Below are positions 7,380 to 14,730 of a stretch of 15,570 nt of DNA, piece after piece. The stretch comes from Butyrivibrio fibrisolvens (GTDB lineage Bacteria; Bacillota; Clostridia; Lachnospirales; Lachnospiraceae). Numbering within the stretch: position 1 is the first letter of the stretch; each line of letters begins with the position of its first letter. The notes under the pieces were generated by a model. It was not told where the DNA came from and ran no database searches. It saw nothing but the letters and a program-made list of their open reading frames with translations. The DNA is taken from contig NZ_CP146965.1 in NCBI RefSeq assembly GCF_037113525.1, positions 4,930-20,499 of the forward strand. Direction: 5' to 3'. A program made the translations under genes and the position numbers.

Positions 7380-7680
7380 TGAATTTTTCTCCTTTCTTTG
7401 TTTTTATTTGCTTTCCTGAGTTCCTTGCTCATCTATCGGGTTTGCGTGGCACTGTATCTAACTGGCGGAATGAATGAATGCAAGGGAAAAGAGCGGTAAT
7501 CGGACTGAGCGCAGCGAGGGAGAATTAAGGAGCGACCCTTGCATTCAGAAGGGAGGCAGTTAAAGTGCCCCTTAGCAAACCGATGAGCCAGGAACGGAGC
7601 AAATAATAAGAAAAGGGAAATATGAAACTGCGGCTGGAGAAAAAAGGGTCTCCCTTGAGGGAGACGATTGGCAGAGGGTG
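7341..7680. repeat. Very large imperfect inverted repeat (arms of about 145 nt)
   Basis: The left arm read on the minus strand (7486 down to about 7341) aligns along its length with the right arm read on the plus strand (7536 up to about 7680). Matching blocks occur in the same order: CCCTTGCATTC, CAGTTA, AGTGCC, GCAAACC(C)GAT, GATGAGC, AGGAAC, GCAAATAA and ATGAAACT. The arms are separated by small bulges. The centre (7487-7535) contains GAGCGCAGCGA. Folded, this would be a giant stem with an apical hairpin. The ATGAAACT block is the start of the 29-aa peptide in the left arm. In the right arm it starts a 19-codon frame (7622-7681) encoding MKLRLEKKGSPL..., so the arms may be an inverted duplication. 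Confidence 0.75.
7640..7665 (-). terminator. Minus-strand terminator or attenuator
   Basis: On the minus strand, GTCTCCC (7665-7659), loop TCAA and GGGAGAC (7654-7648) form a 7-bp stem, followed by CCTTTTTT. No gene is seen directly upstream of it on that strand. It may end a short leader transcript or attenuate expression of the 29-aa peptide and DUF5688-like operon. Confidence 0.6.
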
Positions 7681-7860
7681 ATTCTGATCATCCTTGTTCG
7701 CCGCGTCTTTTGCATCAGCTTCAGATGATGCAGCGGCAGTGGGCGGGAGTTCGGGCGCCGACCAGCTGAGCTGGCAGCCGGCATGGTAGCCCAAAAGCCT
7801 TATAAATAACGGATTGCATAAAATAAAAGGAGCGTTTTCATAAAAAATATGATTTAGAAC

Positions 7861-7888
7861 TTGATTTTTATGATTTGCCTGATATAAT
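7861..7888 (+). promoter_or_regulatory. Promoter of the 7914-9864 gene group
   Basis: TTGATT (7861-7866) and a perfect TATAAT (7883-7888) are 16 bases apart. They are followed closely by AAAGGAGG (7898-7905) and ATG 7914, leaving a very short leader. Confidence 0.75.
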
Positions 7889-7913
7889 AAGAATTGGAAA
7901 GGAGGACGAGCCC

Positions 7914-8672
7914 ATGAAGAAGACTATCTCTTCAAATCGATTGACTATCGATTTGACCGATGATAACAAGAATATTCTCGAACGTTACAAAAGTATACTG
8001 CATAATCCGTTCGGAACAATCGTCAACAACATTATCGGGACTTTCTGTGATGCACCAACTGAAGTAAAAGAAGAGACTCTTAACTTTTACAAAAGGCAGC
8101 TAAAATCATTGCATAAGCAGATGGATACAGCTTCACCGTTTGAACTGAACGATATCATGCGTAAGACACAGTATTACACTGATATGGCTACGTACCTTAA
8201 CGGTGGACAGCGCATCAACCTTGATGAACTTTTCAGCAAGCCGGATATGGTACGTTACGATATCAAAGACGGATATGTTCTTGTGCCGGACAACTGGATA
8301 GTTGCCAATCCTGAAGATGCAAAAGACTGCTCATACGCTGGCGTTATCGAATGCAGAAGAAAAGACTTCAATGTTCCGCACTTTCTGTTTTATACAAATC
8401 GCAGAAGCAACGAATATGATAAGAAATTTCGCGATTCCATTAACAAAAGATGCTGTAATAAGTGGCCTAAATTCACGGAAATTCTGAGACAGCAAGTAGA
8501 GCCTATTGATGACCCTAAGAACCCTGGTCACCAGCTCAATGCAGATGAATGGATGGCAGCACCAAACCTCGGACATTTTGAGCTTTATGTAAAAGACGAG
8601 TCTGATTATCCGGCAAACTATGAACCGCCTTTCGGGGCAATGGTAGTACACACAGCAAAGAAAGGAGAATAA
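7914..8672 (+). CDS. Unrecognised 252-aa protein with ribbon-helix-helix-like N-terminus
   Basis: The start is ATG 7914, 8 bases after AAAGGAGG; a longer frame from 7875 would begin before this site. Residues 8-45 look like a ribbon-helix-helix DNA-binding fold: strand NRLTIDL, helix DDNKNILERYKSIL, turn and helix PFGTIVNNIIGTFC. Residues 50-90 are helical and charged. The rest is mixed strand and helix with many aromatic residues (for example GYVLVPDNWIVANPEDAK, then NVPHFLFYTNRRSNEYDKKF), and I do not recognise it. No signal peptide or membrane helix. A DNA-binding regulator or relaxosome accessory protein is plausible from the N-terminus and from its place upstream of the transfer genes. 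The next gene starts 5 bases later, with its binding site inside this gene's end. Confidence 0.7.
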   Translation: MKKTISSNRLTIDLTDDNKNILERYKSILHNPFGTIVNNIIGTFCDAPTEVKEETLNFYKRQLKSLHKQMDTASPFELNDIMRKTQYYTDMATYLNGGQRINLDELFSKPDMVRYDIKDGYVLVPDNWIVANPEDAKDCSYAGVIECRRKDFNVPHFLFYTNRRSNEYDKKFRDSINKRCCNKWPKFTEILRQQVEPIDDPKNPGHQLNADEWMAAPNLGHFELYVKDESDYPANYEPPFGAMVVHTAKKGE

Positions 8673-8676
8673 GGCT

Positions 8677-9222
8677 ATGTTTGATGTGTTTTCTATTTTT
8701 AAAAAGAAGCCTGCTCCTAAGACAGAAAGGAAGCCTTTAAACCTTCCAGAAGTACCCGCTGACAAGATGAATCCGGCGGATATCGTACAGATGTTATCTG
8801 AAGGTACACCGATCTGGACTTGGACAAGCATCATGGACAAGTACAATTACACCGCAATGCTCAATATGCAAGGGAATTGTCTTGACGGCTTCGCAATGTT
8901 CAGGAAAGAAGAAGATCTTCTTATCAAGTACGTTGGAGTTATAGGCTCAGATAAGAAAATGATAATGAAGATCACAGAAGTGCAGCTCTTCAAAAACTCC
9001 AATATAATGGAACTTTTTGAGACAGAATTGAAGGATGCATACAGAGTATATTATGACGATGAGCATCTAACCGAGAACCTTTCATTCTTTTGTTATGACG
9101 TAACTTACGATGAAATGAAGAAGTATCTTGAAGGCAACAGAGTAATGTATATCAGTGAAGATCATTTTATGAAAAAGCCTGAAGCTGTAACAGCAGAATC
9201 GGAAGAAGAAGCTGAGGTTTAA
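8677..9222 (+). CDS. Unrecognised 181-aa soluble protein
   Basis: Not recognised. AAAGGAG at the end of the previous gene lies 9 bases before the ATG, so the pair form an operon. The protein starts with a basic, proline-rich stretch (FKKKPAPKTERKPLNLPEVP), followed by an alpha/beta region of roughly residues 30-165 rich in aromatic and acidic residues. It ends in an acidic tail (AESEEEAEV). There is no cysteine pair, P-loop, signal peptide or membrane segment. A 25-codon frame follows immediately. Confidence 0.7.
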   Translation: MFDVFSIFKKKPAPKTERKPLNLPEVPADKMNPADIVQMLSEGTPIWTWTSIMDKYNYTAMLNMQGNCLDGFAMFRKEEDLLIKYVGVIGSDKKMIMKITEVQLFKNSNIMELFETELKDAYRVYYDDEHLTENLSFFCYDVTYDEMKKYLEGNRVMYISEDHFMKKPEAVTAESEEEAEV

Positions 9223-9223
9223 T

Positions 9224-9301
9224 ATGGAAAAATTAAATAAGAAAAAGGCCATAGATGCGTTAACATCTACAGCCAATGATACTAACAGATTGCTCTGTTA
9301 A
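9224..9301 (+). pseudogene. Short 25-aa frame, possibly a truncated gene
   Basis: ATG 9224 begins one base after the previous stop, with GAGG 6 bases upstream. The frame encodes MEKLNKKKAIDALTSTANDT... and stops at 9299-9301. Tight coupling suggests a real start, but the product is very short. It may be what is left of a longer gene, since about 250 bases without a gene follow. Confidence 0.35.
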
Positions 9302-9549
9302 TACCTTCTCGCAAATCGTATTATATCATAGAGCATATCTAAGTATCTATCTTATTTAAAATTTCCCAATCCTGAAAAACAAAATATCACTCTCGGCAAC
9401 ATTACCCCCAAGGGTATTTTGCACCCATTTTCAGCCGTTTGGCGGCGGCGAAAATGGGTATAGACCGTATCTCTATGAGACTAACCTGCGGTCAGTAACT
9501 ACGGGGGCAGAAATGCCCCCGATACTTCATAACATCAGGAGGAAATTTT
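9302..9549. other. Gene-free interval with two strong hairpins
   Basis: Contains ACCCATTTTC (9423-9432) paired with GAAAATGGGT (9450-9459), with an inner GCCG/CGGC stem. It also contains GGGGGCA (9503-9509) paired with TGCCCCC (9514-9520) around a GAAA loop. The second hairpin ends about 21 bases before the AGGAGG of the next gene and could influence its expression. Confidence 0.6.
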
Positions 9550-9864
9550 ATGTCAAAGACAAAATCCTTTGCTGAGCAGATTGAAGAATTACAGGCATCC
9601 AATGAGAAGGTATCTGAGTACGATAAACTCTTCTCAAAAGCCTGTGAAATCAACTTCGGCTGCAATGCGAAAACTATCAAGAAAATGCTGAATAACAGCG
9701 AAGAACCTTGCTCAAATTTTGAGACGAAAATGCGCAGCTTTTTCGGTCTGAAAACAGACAAAGATATTGCGAATTTTATCTCGATTATGTGCACCGAAAA
9801 CAGCAGAAATTTCTATAGAAACAAGCTGGAAAACGACAAAGAATCGGCTGCAAGGCAGGGATAA
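9550..9864 (+). CDS. Unrecognised small protein, 104 aa
   Basis: Not recognised. AGGAGG lies 7 bases before the ATG. The sequence is predicted helical and charged (SFAEQIEELQASNEKVSEYD, later FFGLKTDKDIANFISIMCTE). It has three cysteines, no membrane segment and no signal peptide. It lies upstream of the structured region that precedes the relaxase. It could be an accessory transfer or regulatory protein, but that is only from position. Confidence 0.6.
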   Translation: MSKTKSFAEQIEELQASNEKVSEYDKLFSKACEINFGCNAKTIKKMLNNSEEPCSNFETKMRSFFGLKTDKDIANFISIMCTENSRNFYRNKLENDKESAARQG

Positions 9865-10260
9865 AAAGCATATTTTCACGACAGTGAAAATTGCTTTTGA
9901 AAGGGGCAGCAAGCCCCTTTGCATTGTAGGCGGTTCGATACCGCCGAAATGCAGCCAGGGTAGAGGAAAGGGCTGTAAAGTTATGAGCCCAAGGGGCGAA
10001 TAATTTTACAGCTCTTTTCTCGAAGGGAGTGCAACTCCCTTTGGCTCCGTAGGGAATGTAATGAACGACTGAGGTGCAAGTTTATGGACAGCATTGCTGG
10101 ACAGAAACGTTAGCACCGATGGCGTTCATGAAATGACCGCAGGAGCCACGGAAGATAGTTAGCGTGTTGCGCTGGAAGAAACCCGAAGGGTGTCTTCCAA
10201 TGAAACCAAATTACCCGTAGGGCAAGGAGCAAAGCGACGCAGGGGGAACTTGCTTCCCCT
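9864..10260. other. Gene-free interval: chain of hairpins upstream of the relaxase
   Basis: At least seven inverted repeats follow one another. They are ATTTTCAC/GTGAAAAT inside AAAAGC/GCTTTT (9864-9898); AAAGGGGC/GCCCCTTT (9900-9920); TGCATT plus GGCGGT with ACCGCC plus AATGCA (9920-9953); AAAGGGCTGTAAA with TTTACAGCTCTTT (9967-10017, followed by TTCT); and AAGGGAGT/ACTCCCTT (10023-10041). They continue with nested ATGAACG, GGTGC and CAGC stems (10061-10129) and GGAAGA-CCC with GGG-TCTTCC (10172-10199). A further stem, CAAATTA/TAATTTG, encloses an AGGGG/CCCCT hairpin just before 10270. No coding frame was supported. It may be structured RNA, an origin of transfer, or both. Confidence 0.65.
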
Positions 10261-10282
10261 AATTTGTATAGGGCAAAACGGA

Positions 10283-10447
10283 AATATTTATGCTGCATTC
10301 CTTCATTGGGAGCTGGAAGCGGTGAACAAAGCGAACAGCTGAAAGCGACCTTTGAAGGAATCGTTCAGCCAGGCATTGGAAGTTTGATATGAGCGCAGCG
10401 AATATAAAACGACCTTTGCCACAGCTGAACACAGCAGCATAAATATT
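10283..10447. other. Three-way-junction fold directly upstream of the relaxase
   Basis: An outer 14-bp perfect inverted repeat (AATATTTATGCTGC at 10283-10296, GCAGCATAAATATT at 10434-10447) encloses two hairpins with hardly any spare bases. Hairpin 1 (10297-10361) has ATTCCTTCA/TGAAGGAAT and an inner AGCTG/CAGCT. Hairpin 2 (10363-10430) has GTTCAGC/GCTGAAC, then GGCA/TGCC and ATAT/ATAT, around the loop GAGCGCAGCGA. The relaxase ribosome binding site follows 20-odd bases later. Candidates are a structured RNA leader or an origin of transfer. The strand is undecided. Confidence 0.7.
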
Positions 10448-10481
10448 GTAGTGATGACCTATCTACTTCGGAGGAAAAACT

Positions 10482-11771
10482 ATGGCAGAAATAACGAAAT
10501 TTTCAGCTTCTGAAGTAGCCTATCATATCAAGCATGATTTAAGGGAAATACCAGACGGAAAAGACTATGGAAATGAATCAATAAATAGATCTCTTTCAGG
10601 TAACAATTACAGCTTACTTAAAGGACGATGTCAGACCGCAGAAGAAGCAAATAAATACCGCAAAGAATTAGAAAAAGAAATTCACCAATATAAACGGAAA
10701 AATTTGGTTCACGCAGTTGAGGTTGTTGTACAGTGTCCAGCTGACTGTCCTCCTGAGCAAAAAGATGCTTTTTTTAATGTTACATATGAACATATCTGTT
10801 CTACATTACCGATGGGTGAAAGGTGTGTTTTTGTAGCTGAAGTACACGTAGATGAAAGAGTCAAAGATCACGAAGGAAAGATCATTCTTGATGAGTATGG
10901 GAACCCTCTTTCAAAAGATCATCTCCATGTCATGTATGTACCTGCAGTGCCGGATACAAAACACGATGGATACCAATACAAATTATGTGCTGATCAGTTA
11001 ACAAAAAGAGCCCGCCTGAAGGAGTTTCATCCAGCACTTCAAAAAGCTTTGGATGACGCCGGAATAAAGGCTACCGTCTATCGCAAAAAAGAAGGTGACG
11101 GAAAGACCATCGGTCTATCCGTAAAGCAGCTGAAAGAGATCACTGCAAAGACCGGAATCAAGTTTGAAAAATCTGTAACTGTAGATGAACTTGCAGTGAT
11201 TCTTAAAACTAATCATGACCTGAAAGTATATGATAAAGCACTGAAAGAGCGATTAAGAGAAAAAGAACATGAAGTATCTTCTCTTAAGACTGCATCATCA
11301 GAAAAAGACCACCGGATAGAATCGCTTAAAAATCATGTAAAAGACCGTGACACAGAAATCGAAAATCTTCGGTCAGAAGTAAAGGCTAAAGAAGCAACTA
11401 TTAATCAAAGCAAAGCTGCTGACATAGAAAGTGAAAACACGAAATCAGAACTTCAGGAGCAGCTTCGTATTAAAGAAGCCGAAAAACAACGGCTTATTGA
11501 AAAAGCAAACAACATAATATCTGAAAAGAATCATCAGATACAAACGGTAACTACAGAAAATAAAGACCTTCAGCGGCAGCTTGATTATCTTCAAAAGGAA
11601 CTCGAAAAGTCCAAGGAACGTATCTATGAACTGGAAGCAAAACAACATGAAAAAGAGCTTGAACACAAAAAGCTTGAACGCGATCAGACCTGGGGCAATA
11701 ACAGCGGATGGGGAACTACTTCCAGCTGGGGCGATAATACAAAAACTTATTCGGAGGATAAGACATGGTAA
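10482..11771 (+). CDS. mob: MobV-family (Mob/Pre) relaxase
   Basis: Would nick the element's origin of transfer and lead one strand into a recipient. The N-terminus fits MobV: HIKHDLRE with H18 aligned to the catalytic histidine of MobM of pMV158, then a motif like NxxINRSxxxxNY (residues 31-43). The metal-binding motif follows as HVDE (122-125) and HLH (147-149) in KDHLHVMYVPA. Residues 165-200 continue the family core (LTKRARLKEFHPALQKALDDAG). From about 250 to 405 there is long coiled coil, and the tail is unusual, rich in W, G and S (NNSGWGTTSSWGDN) and ending in W. The gene starts after CGGAGG. Its stop overlaps the next start within ATGGTAA. The protein is 429 aa, in the normal range. 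The nearest structured DNA upstream may be its origin. Confidence 0.9.
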   Translation: MAEITKFSASEVAYHIKHDLREIPDGKDYGNESINRSLSGNNYSLLKGRCQTAEEANKYRKELEKEIHQYKRKNLVHAVEVVVQCPADCPPEQKDAFFNVTYEHICSTLPMGERCVFVAEVHVDERVKDHEGKIILDEYGNPLSKDHLHVMYVPAVPDTKHDGYQYKLCADQLTKRARLKEFHPALQKALDDAGIKATVYRKKEGDGKTIGLSVKQLKEITAKTGIKFEKSVTVDELAVILKTNHDLKVYDKALKERLREKEHEVSSLKTASSEKDHRIESLKNHVKDRDTEIENLRSEVKAKEATINQSKAADIESENTKSELQEQLRIKEAEKQRLIEKANNIISEKNHQIQTVTTENKDLQRQLDYLQKELEKSKERIYELEAKQHEKELEHKKLERDQTWGNNSGWGTTSSWGDNTKTYSEDKTW

Positions 11772-12028
11772 CACAGAATATAAAATCAGCTGTCACATCA
11801 GCTGAAAAGGTTCTTGATGGTATGGAAGATATTGCTTCCTCCGCCACCGGACAAGAGAAATCTCAGGAAGAGATTGAGATACAGAATCTTGAAAGAACTG
11901 CGAAGAAAGTCATTAACTCAACACTTAACACTGCTGTAGATATTGAGAAAGCATTCACCAAAGATAGTTCTTGGGGATCTGCTTCAGACTGGAGCAGTAA
12001 AGCACATATGGAGGAAATATTATGGTAA
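11765..12028 (+). CDS. Unrecognised 87-aa protein between relaxase and coupling protein
   Basis: Not recognised. Starts at ATG 11765 inside the last codons of the relaxase, after CGGAGG. Predicted mainly helical (NIKSAVTSAEKVLDGMEDIA, then IQNLERTAKKVINSTLNTAV). It ends with a serine/tryptophan tail (DSSWGSASDWSS) that resembles the relaxase tail. Both proteins end in W followed by TAA, and both stops overlap the next start as ATGGTAA. The position and shared tail suggest a relaxosome accessory or adaptor that links relaxase and coupling protein; this is inference. No membrane segment. Confidence 0.75.
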   Translation: MVTQNIKSAVTSAEKVLDGMEDIASSATGQEKSQEEIEIQNLERTAKKVINSTLNTAVDIEKAFTKDSSWGSASDWSSKAHMEEILW

Positions 12029-13725
12029 AGAAATATGGCCTGTGGTATGCCGTTAAATACTACAAACTGATACAGCTCTTTATTACTGCTATTGTACTAT
12101 ACATTGCACAGCCTTACGTATTCTTACTTCTATGCAATTTAACACAGATAACAGAGCGTTACATGTTTTATAAGCTCTTCTATTACACATCATATCTGAT
12201 TGTAATAGTCGCATGGTTTCTGATATCGTTTGCTACCCTACGTTCGCAGCGATATAAATATCTAACCAGTGGACGTAGCTATGGTAAAGACAGCGGTAAA
12301 TATAATCGAACCTATACTGAACTTGTCGAATATTTTTCAGATGCAGATCCTTATAAAATGGATACCGAAGCCCTTCCTAATATTCCTTGGAAACAAGCTG
12401 AAGGTATGATACTCGGAAAAGCAAAGAACGGACATCTATTCAATGTAAACTCCGGTAAAGACGGAAAAAATTATTTTATATTCGGTCTCCCGTCTTCCGG
12501 TAAAACAGCAGGTCCTATCATCTGCTCCTGCCTTCGATGGGGAATGCACCGTCCTCTCTCGCCGCATAATAAAAAGACCGATGGATCTGTCTTCTGTATC
12601 GATCTGAAGAATGATATATGGAAAGCAACGCACAAGTACAGAGCTATTAAACGCTTCACTCTCATGAATCCTGGCAAAAGCTGCCATTTCAACCCTCTTG
12701 CCGGAATAGAAAAGCTTTCTATTGATGAGCGCTGCAACTTCATCGAGAATATAGGCTTTAATATTATTCCTGATACCGGAGGCGGTGACGGAAGATACTT
12801 CCGTGAAACCGCCGAAGACTTCTGGAATGGCATAGCACTCTATCTCATTGATAAAAGCGAATGCAAGATAAGCTTCCCTGATATCATCAAAGAGATTCTC
12901 GCAGGAAACGCAGTTGACTGGGTTAAAAAAGTCGTTGCTGATGGGTCAGAAGAAAGTCAGCGCAGACTTGCCAGTAAATGGGGCGAGAATGAGAAGAATC
13001 TATCTGGCGGCTACTCTCTTCTTGCACAGAGCTGCCGTAAATTTGCCAGTGATAAGCTCTTCTATCTCCTTGGCAATGATCCGCAATATGAATATATCTC
13101 GGTTCAAACGCTTGAAGATGGTTATGACGTATATGTGCAACTTGATCAGGCAGAAATAGCCAATTATGCGGCTCTTCTCTCAATGATTGTTCAGAGCTTC
13201 TTAAATGGTTTCATTAACCGCGAAAACAATCCTAAAGCCGGACGGCTGAAGGATGGCACTCTCCGCCCTATCTGTTTCATGCTTGATGAATTTGCTCAAC
13301 TCTCTACACTGAAATATGAAAGCATTGCAACAGCCTTCATGACACTCAGAAGCCGTAATATAAGCATCGTATGTGCCCTTCAGAGCCGTAGCTCCATTGC
13401 CGAGATGTTCCACTCTGAAAACGCCTGTGCAAGTCTTATAGACTGTGTTACAACCTTCTGTTTCCTCTCGATTCAAGAAGTTGCAACCCGCAAATGGGCT
13501 TCAGATCTTATAGGTACACATAAGGTATTAAAGATATCAAATAACCTTAGTGACGGTTCCAATGGTAATAAAAATCAGGGGCGATCTGTCTCGGAAGCCC
13601 GTGAACCGATTATATTTCCTGCTGACTTTGGTAATCTGAAAGATGATTCTAAGGGCATAGACGAGCTTATCATCTATAGCCAGGGCAAGTACCTCAGAGC
13701 TGATAAACAGTATTATTTCAAATAA
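12022..13725 (+). CDS. VirD4/TraG-type type IV coupling protein
   Basis: A hexameric inner-membrane ATPase that would link the relaxase-DNA complex to a mating channel. Two N-terminal membrane helices lie at about 15-40 and 50-75. A large cytoplasmic ATPase domain follows: Walker A GLPSSGKT at 155-162, Walker B ICFMLDEFAQL with D422-E423, and a downstream arginine/glutamine-rich motif (IVCALQSRSSIAEMF) typical of the family. At 567 aa the length is normal. AGGAGG-like GGAGG lies 8 bases before the ATG, and the start overlaps the preceding stop. No mating-channel genes (VirB4, VirB6 or lytic transglycosylase) are visible in this window, so the channel is encoded elsewhere. Confidence 0.93.
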   Translation: MVKKYGLWYAVKYYKLIQLFITAIVLYIAQPYVFLLLCNLTQITERYMFYKLFYYTSYLIVIVAWFLISFATLRSQRYKYLTSGRSYGKDSGKYNRTYTELVEYFSDADPYKMDTEALPNIPWKQAEGMILGKAKNGHLFNVNSGKDGKNYFIFGLPSSGKTAGPIICSCLRWGMHRPLSPHNKKTDGSVFCIDLKNDIWKATHKYRAIKRFTLMNPGKSCHFNPLAGIEKLSIDERCNFIENIGFNIIPDTGGGDGRYFRETAEDFWNGIALYLIDKSECKISFPDIIKEILAGNAVDWVKKVVADGSEESQRRLASKWGENEKNLSGGYSLLAQSCRKFASDKLFYLLGNDPQYEYISVQTLEDGYDVYVQLDQAEIANYAALLSMIVQSFLNGFINRENNPKAGRLKDGTLRPICFMLDEFAQLSTLKYESIATAFMTLRSRNISIVCALQSRSSIAEMFHSENACASLIDCVTTFCFLSIQEVATRKWASDLIGTHKVLKISNNLSDGSNGNKNQGRSVSEAREPIIFPADFGNLKDDSKGIDELIIYSQGKYLRADKQYYFK

Positions 13726-13735
13726 GGAGTCTACT

Positions 13736-14314
13736 ATGCACACTACCCTGTTCTACCGCATAAAGGATATCATTACAAAAACAGGAGCTAGCTGGGATCA
13801 ACTGGCTCCTACTGAAGAATCCGCAATAGAATATGCACACAGATACATTAACCCTGAACCGGAACGAATGATTGATGTCCACCACTACAGCATGGAATAT
13901 TGCCTTGCTTATAGTGGAGAAACAATAAATGAACGCTTCAGAAAGGATCGACCTATTACTATAGATCATCAGATATCCGACATGGTATCTCAGCATAAAA
14001 CAACAAGAGACCTTGTACTTTATAGAGGAGTCTGCGAAGCGGTTTATCAGATGATGAAAGACAATGCCTCTGATATCCACGGAACTGACCTTTTAGAAAA
14101 ATCCTTTCTTCAGACATCTCTCGTCAAAGGTAAAGAAAACCATTCCAAAATACACCTTAGAATCTATGTACCAGCCGGAACAAAGGCCGTATACCTTGGA
14201 AACGTCAATAATGAACAATCGTACTATGAAGTGGATCTTCAGCATGGAGCCCACCTTCAGATAATATCAATCGACAAGGAATACATAAACTGTAAGCTGC
14301 TTAAAACAGCATAA
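13736..14314 (+). CDS. ADP-ribosyltransferase exoenzyme-like protein
   Basis: Predicted to transfer ADP-ribose from NAD to a protein or other target. A 192-aa protein: helical residues 1-90 (TEESAIEYAHRYINP, then DHQISDMVSQHKTT), then the R-S-E fold. LVLYRGV carries R97, FLQTSL carries S128, RIYVPAGTKAVYL is the central strand, and SYYEVDLQHGAHLQI carries E165. Position 163, two before the catalytic glutamate, is tyrosine where many members have Glu or Gln, so target specificity may differ. No signal peptide or membrane helix. The start follows AAGGAG by 8 bases, 10 bases after the coupling-protein stop, making it the last gene of the transfer operon; a terminator follows. It could act in the donor or travel with the DNA. 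Confidence 0.85.
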   Translation: MHTTLFYRIKDIITKTGASWDQLAPTEESAIEYAHRYINPEPERMIDVHHYSMEYCLAYSGETINERFRKDRPITIDHQISDMVSQHKTTRDLVLYRGVCEAVYQMMKDNASDIHGTDLLEKSFLQTSLVKGKENHSKIHLRIYVPAGTKAVYLGNVNNEQSYYEVDLQHGAHLQIISIDKEYINCKLLKTA

Positions 14315-14316
14315 AG

Positions 14317-14362
14317 AAAACAGGTAATAGCCAGCGCTCTACTGGTTATATACCTGTTTTTT
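14317..14362 (+). terminator. Terminator of the transfer operon
   Basis: AAAACAGGTA (14317-14326) pairs with TACCTGTTTT (14351-14360), with the inner pair CCAG/CTGG and a 7-base loop, and ends in six T. It begins 3 bases after the ADP-ribosyltransferase stop. Confidence 0.9.
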
Positions 14363-14730
14363 AATGGTTATTTAATAGTAATTAACTATCAATAATCTAT
14401 ACACTGTACTACCCTCTTGGGTGCCTACAGCCCCCGCCGCGCTCCGCTTGGCATCCCCCTGTCTACCGCCTTCCACTGACAGACCAAAAAACGGTCTGTC
14501 AGCTCCAGTTGGTGGGATTCCTCTCCTCTTTCACTTATTCATATTAAAAATCCGTTTTCTTTTTTAAACAGAAACCCTTGACTCAATCAACATACCCGTG
14601 ATAGACCGGTTGAGGGAGTAGGGAAAACGGATTGTGGGTGCTGCGTAGCAGGCGCCTGAAAGGCGCACTTTCCCCGCGGAGTCGAGGAAAATGCGTCAAC
14701 CTTCAGGATAGATAGACCGTATATCGGTCG
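14363..14730. other. Gene-free interval with inverted repeats
   Basis: No supported coding frame. Structures: CTGACAGACC (14476-14485) with GGTCTGTCAG (14493-14502), a perfect 10-bp stem; ATCCGTTTTC (14550-14559) with GAAAACGGAT (14623-14632), enclosing about 63 bases; and GCGCCT/AGGCGC at about 14652-14666. GTTATTTAATAGT (14367-14379) is the exact inverse complement of bases in the right-edge palindrome (15525-15537). ATAGACCG occurs at about 14601 and 14713 and also near 9459. Composition shifts from AT-rich to GC-rich here. The role is unknown; an element boundary or origin is possible. Confidence 0.55.

Noticed and set aside
7525..7794. Minus-strand 89-codon frame
   Set aside because: It overlaps the large inverted repeat and a terminator, has no ribosome binding site, and its translation is low-complexity and unlike a protein family.
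9920..9955. tRNA-like T arm (GGCGG-TTCGATA-CCGCC) with a plausible acceptor strand
   Set aside because: The flanking TGCATT and AATGCA pair with each other, so it is one long hairpin. No anticodon or D arm fits, and there is no terminal CCA in register.
10110..10298. Minus-strand 62-codon frame in the hairpin region
   Set aside because: Its sequence is fully explained by inverted repeats, and it has no ribosome binding site.
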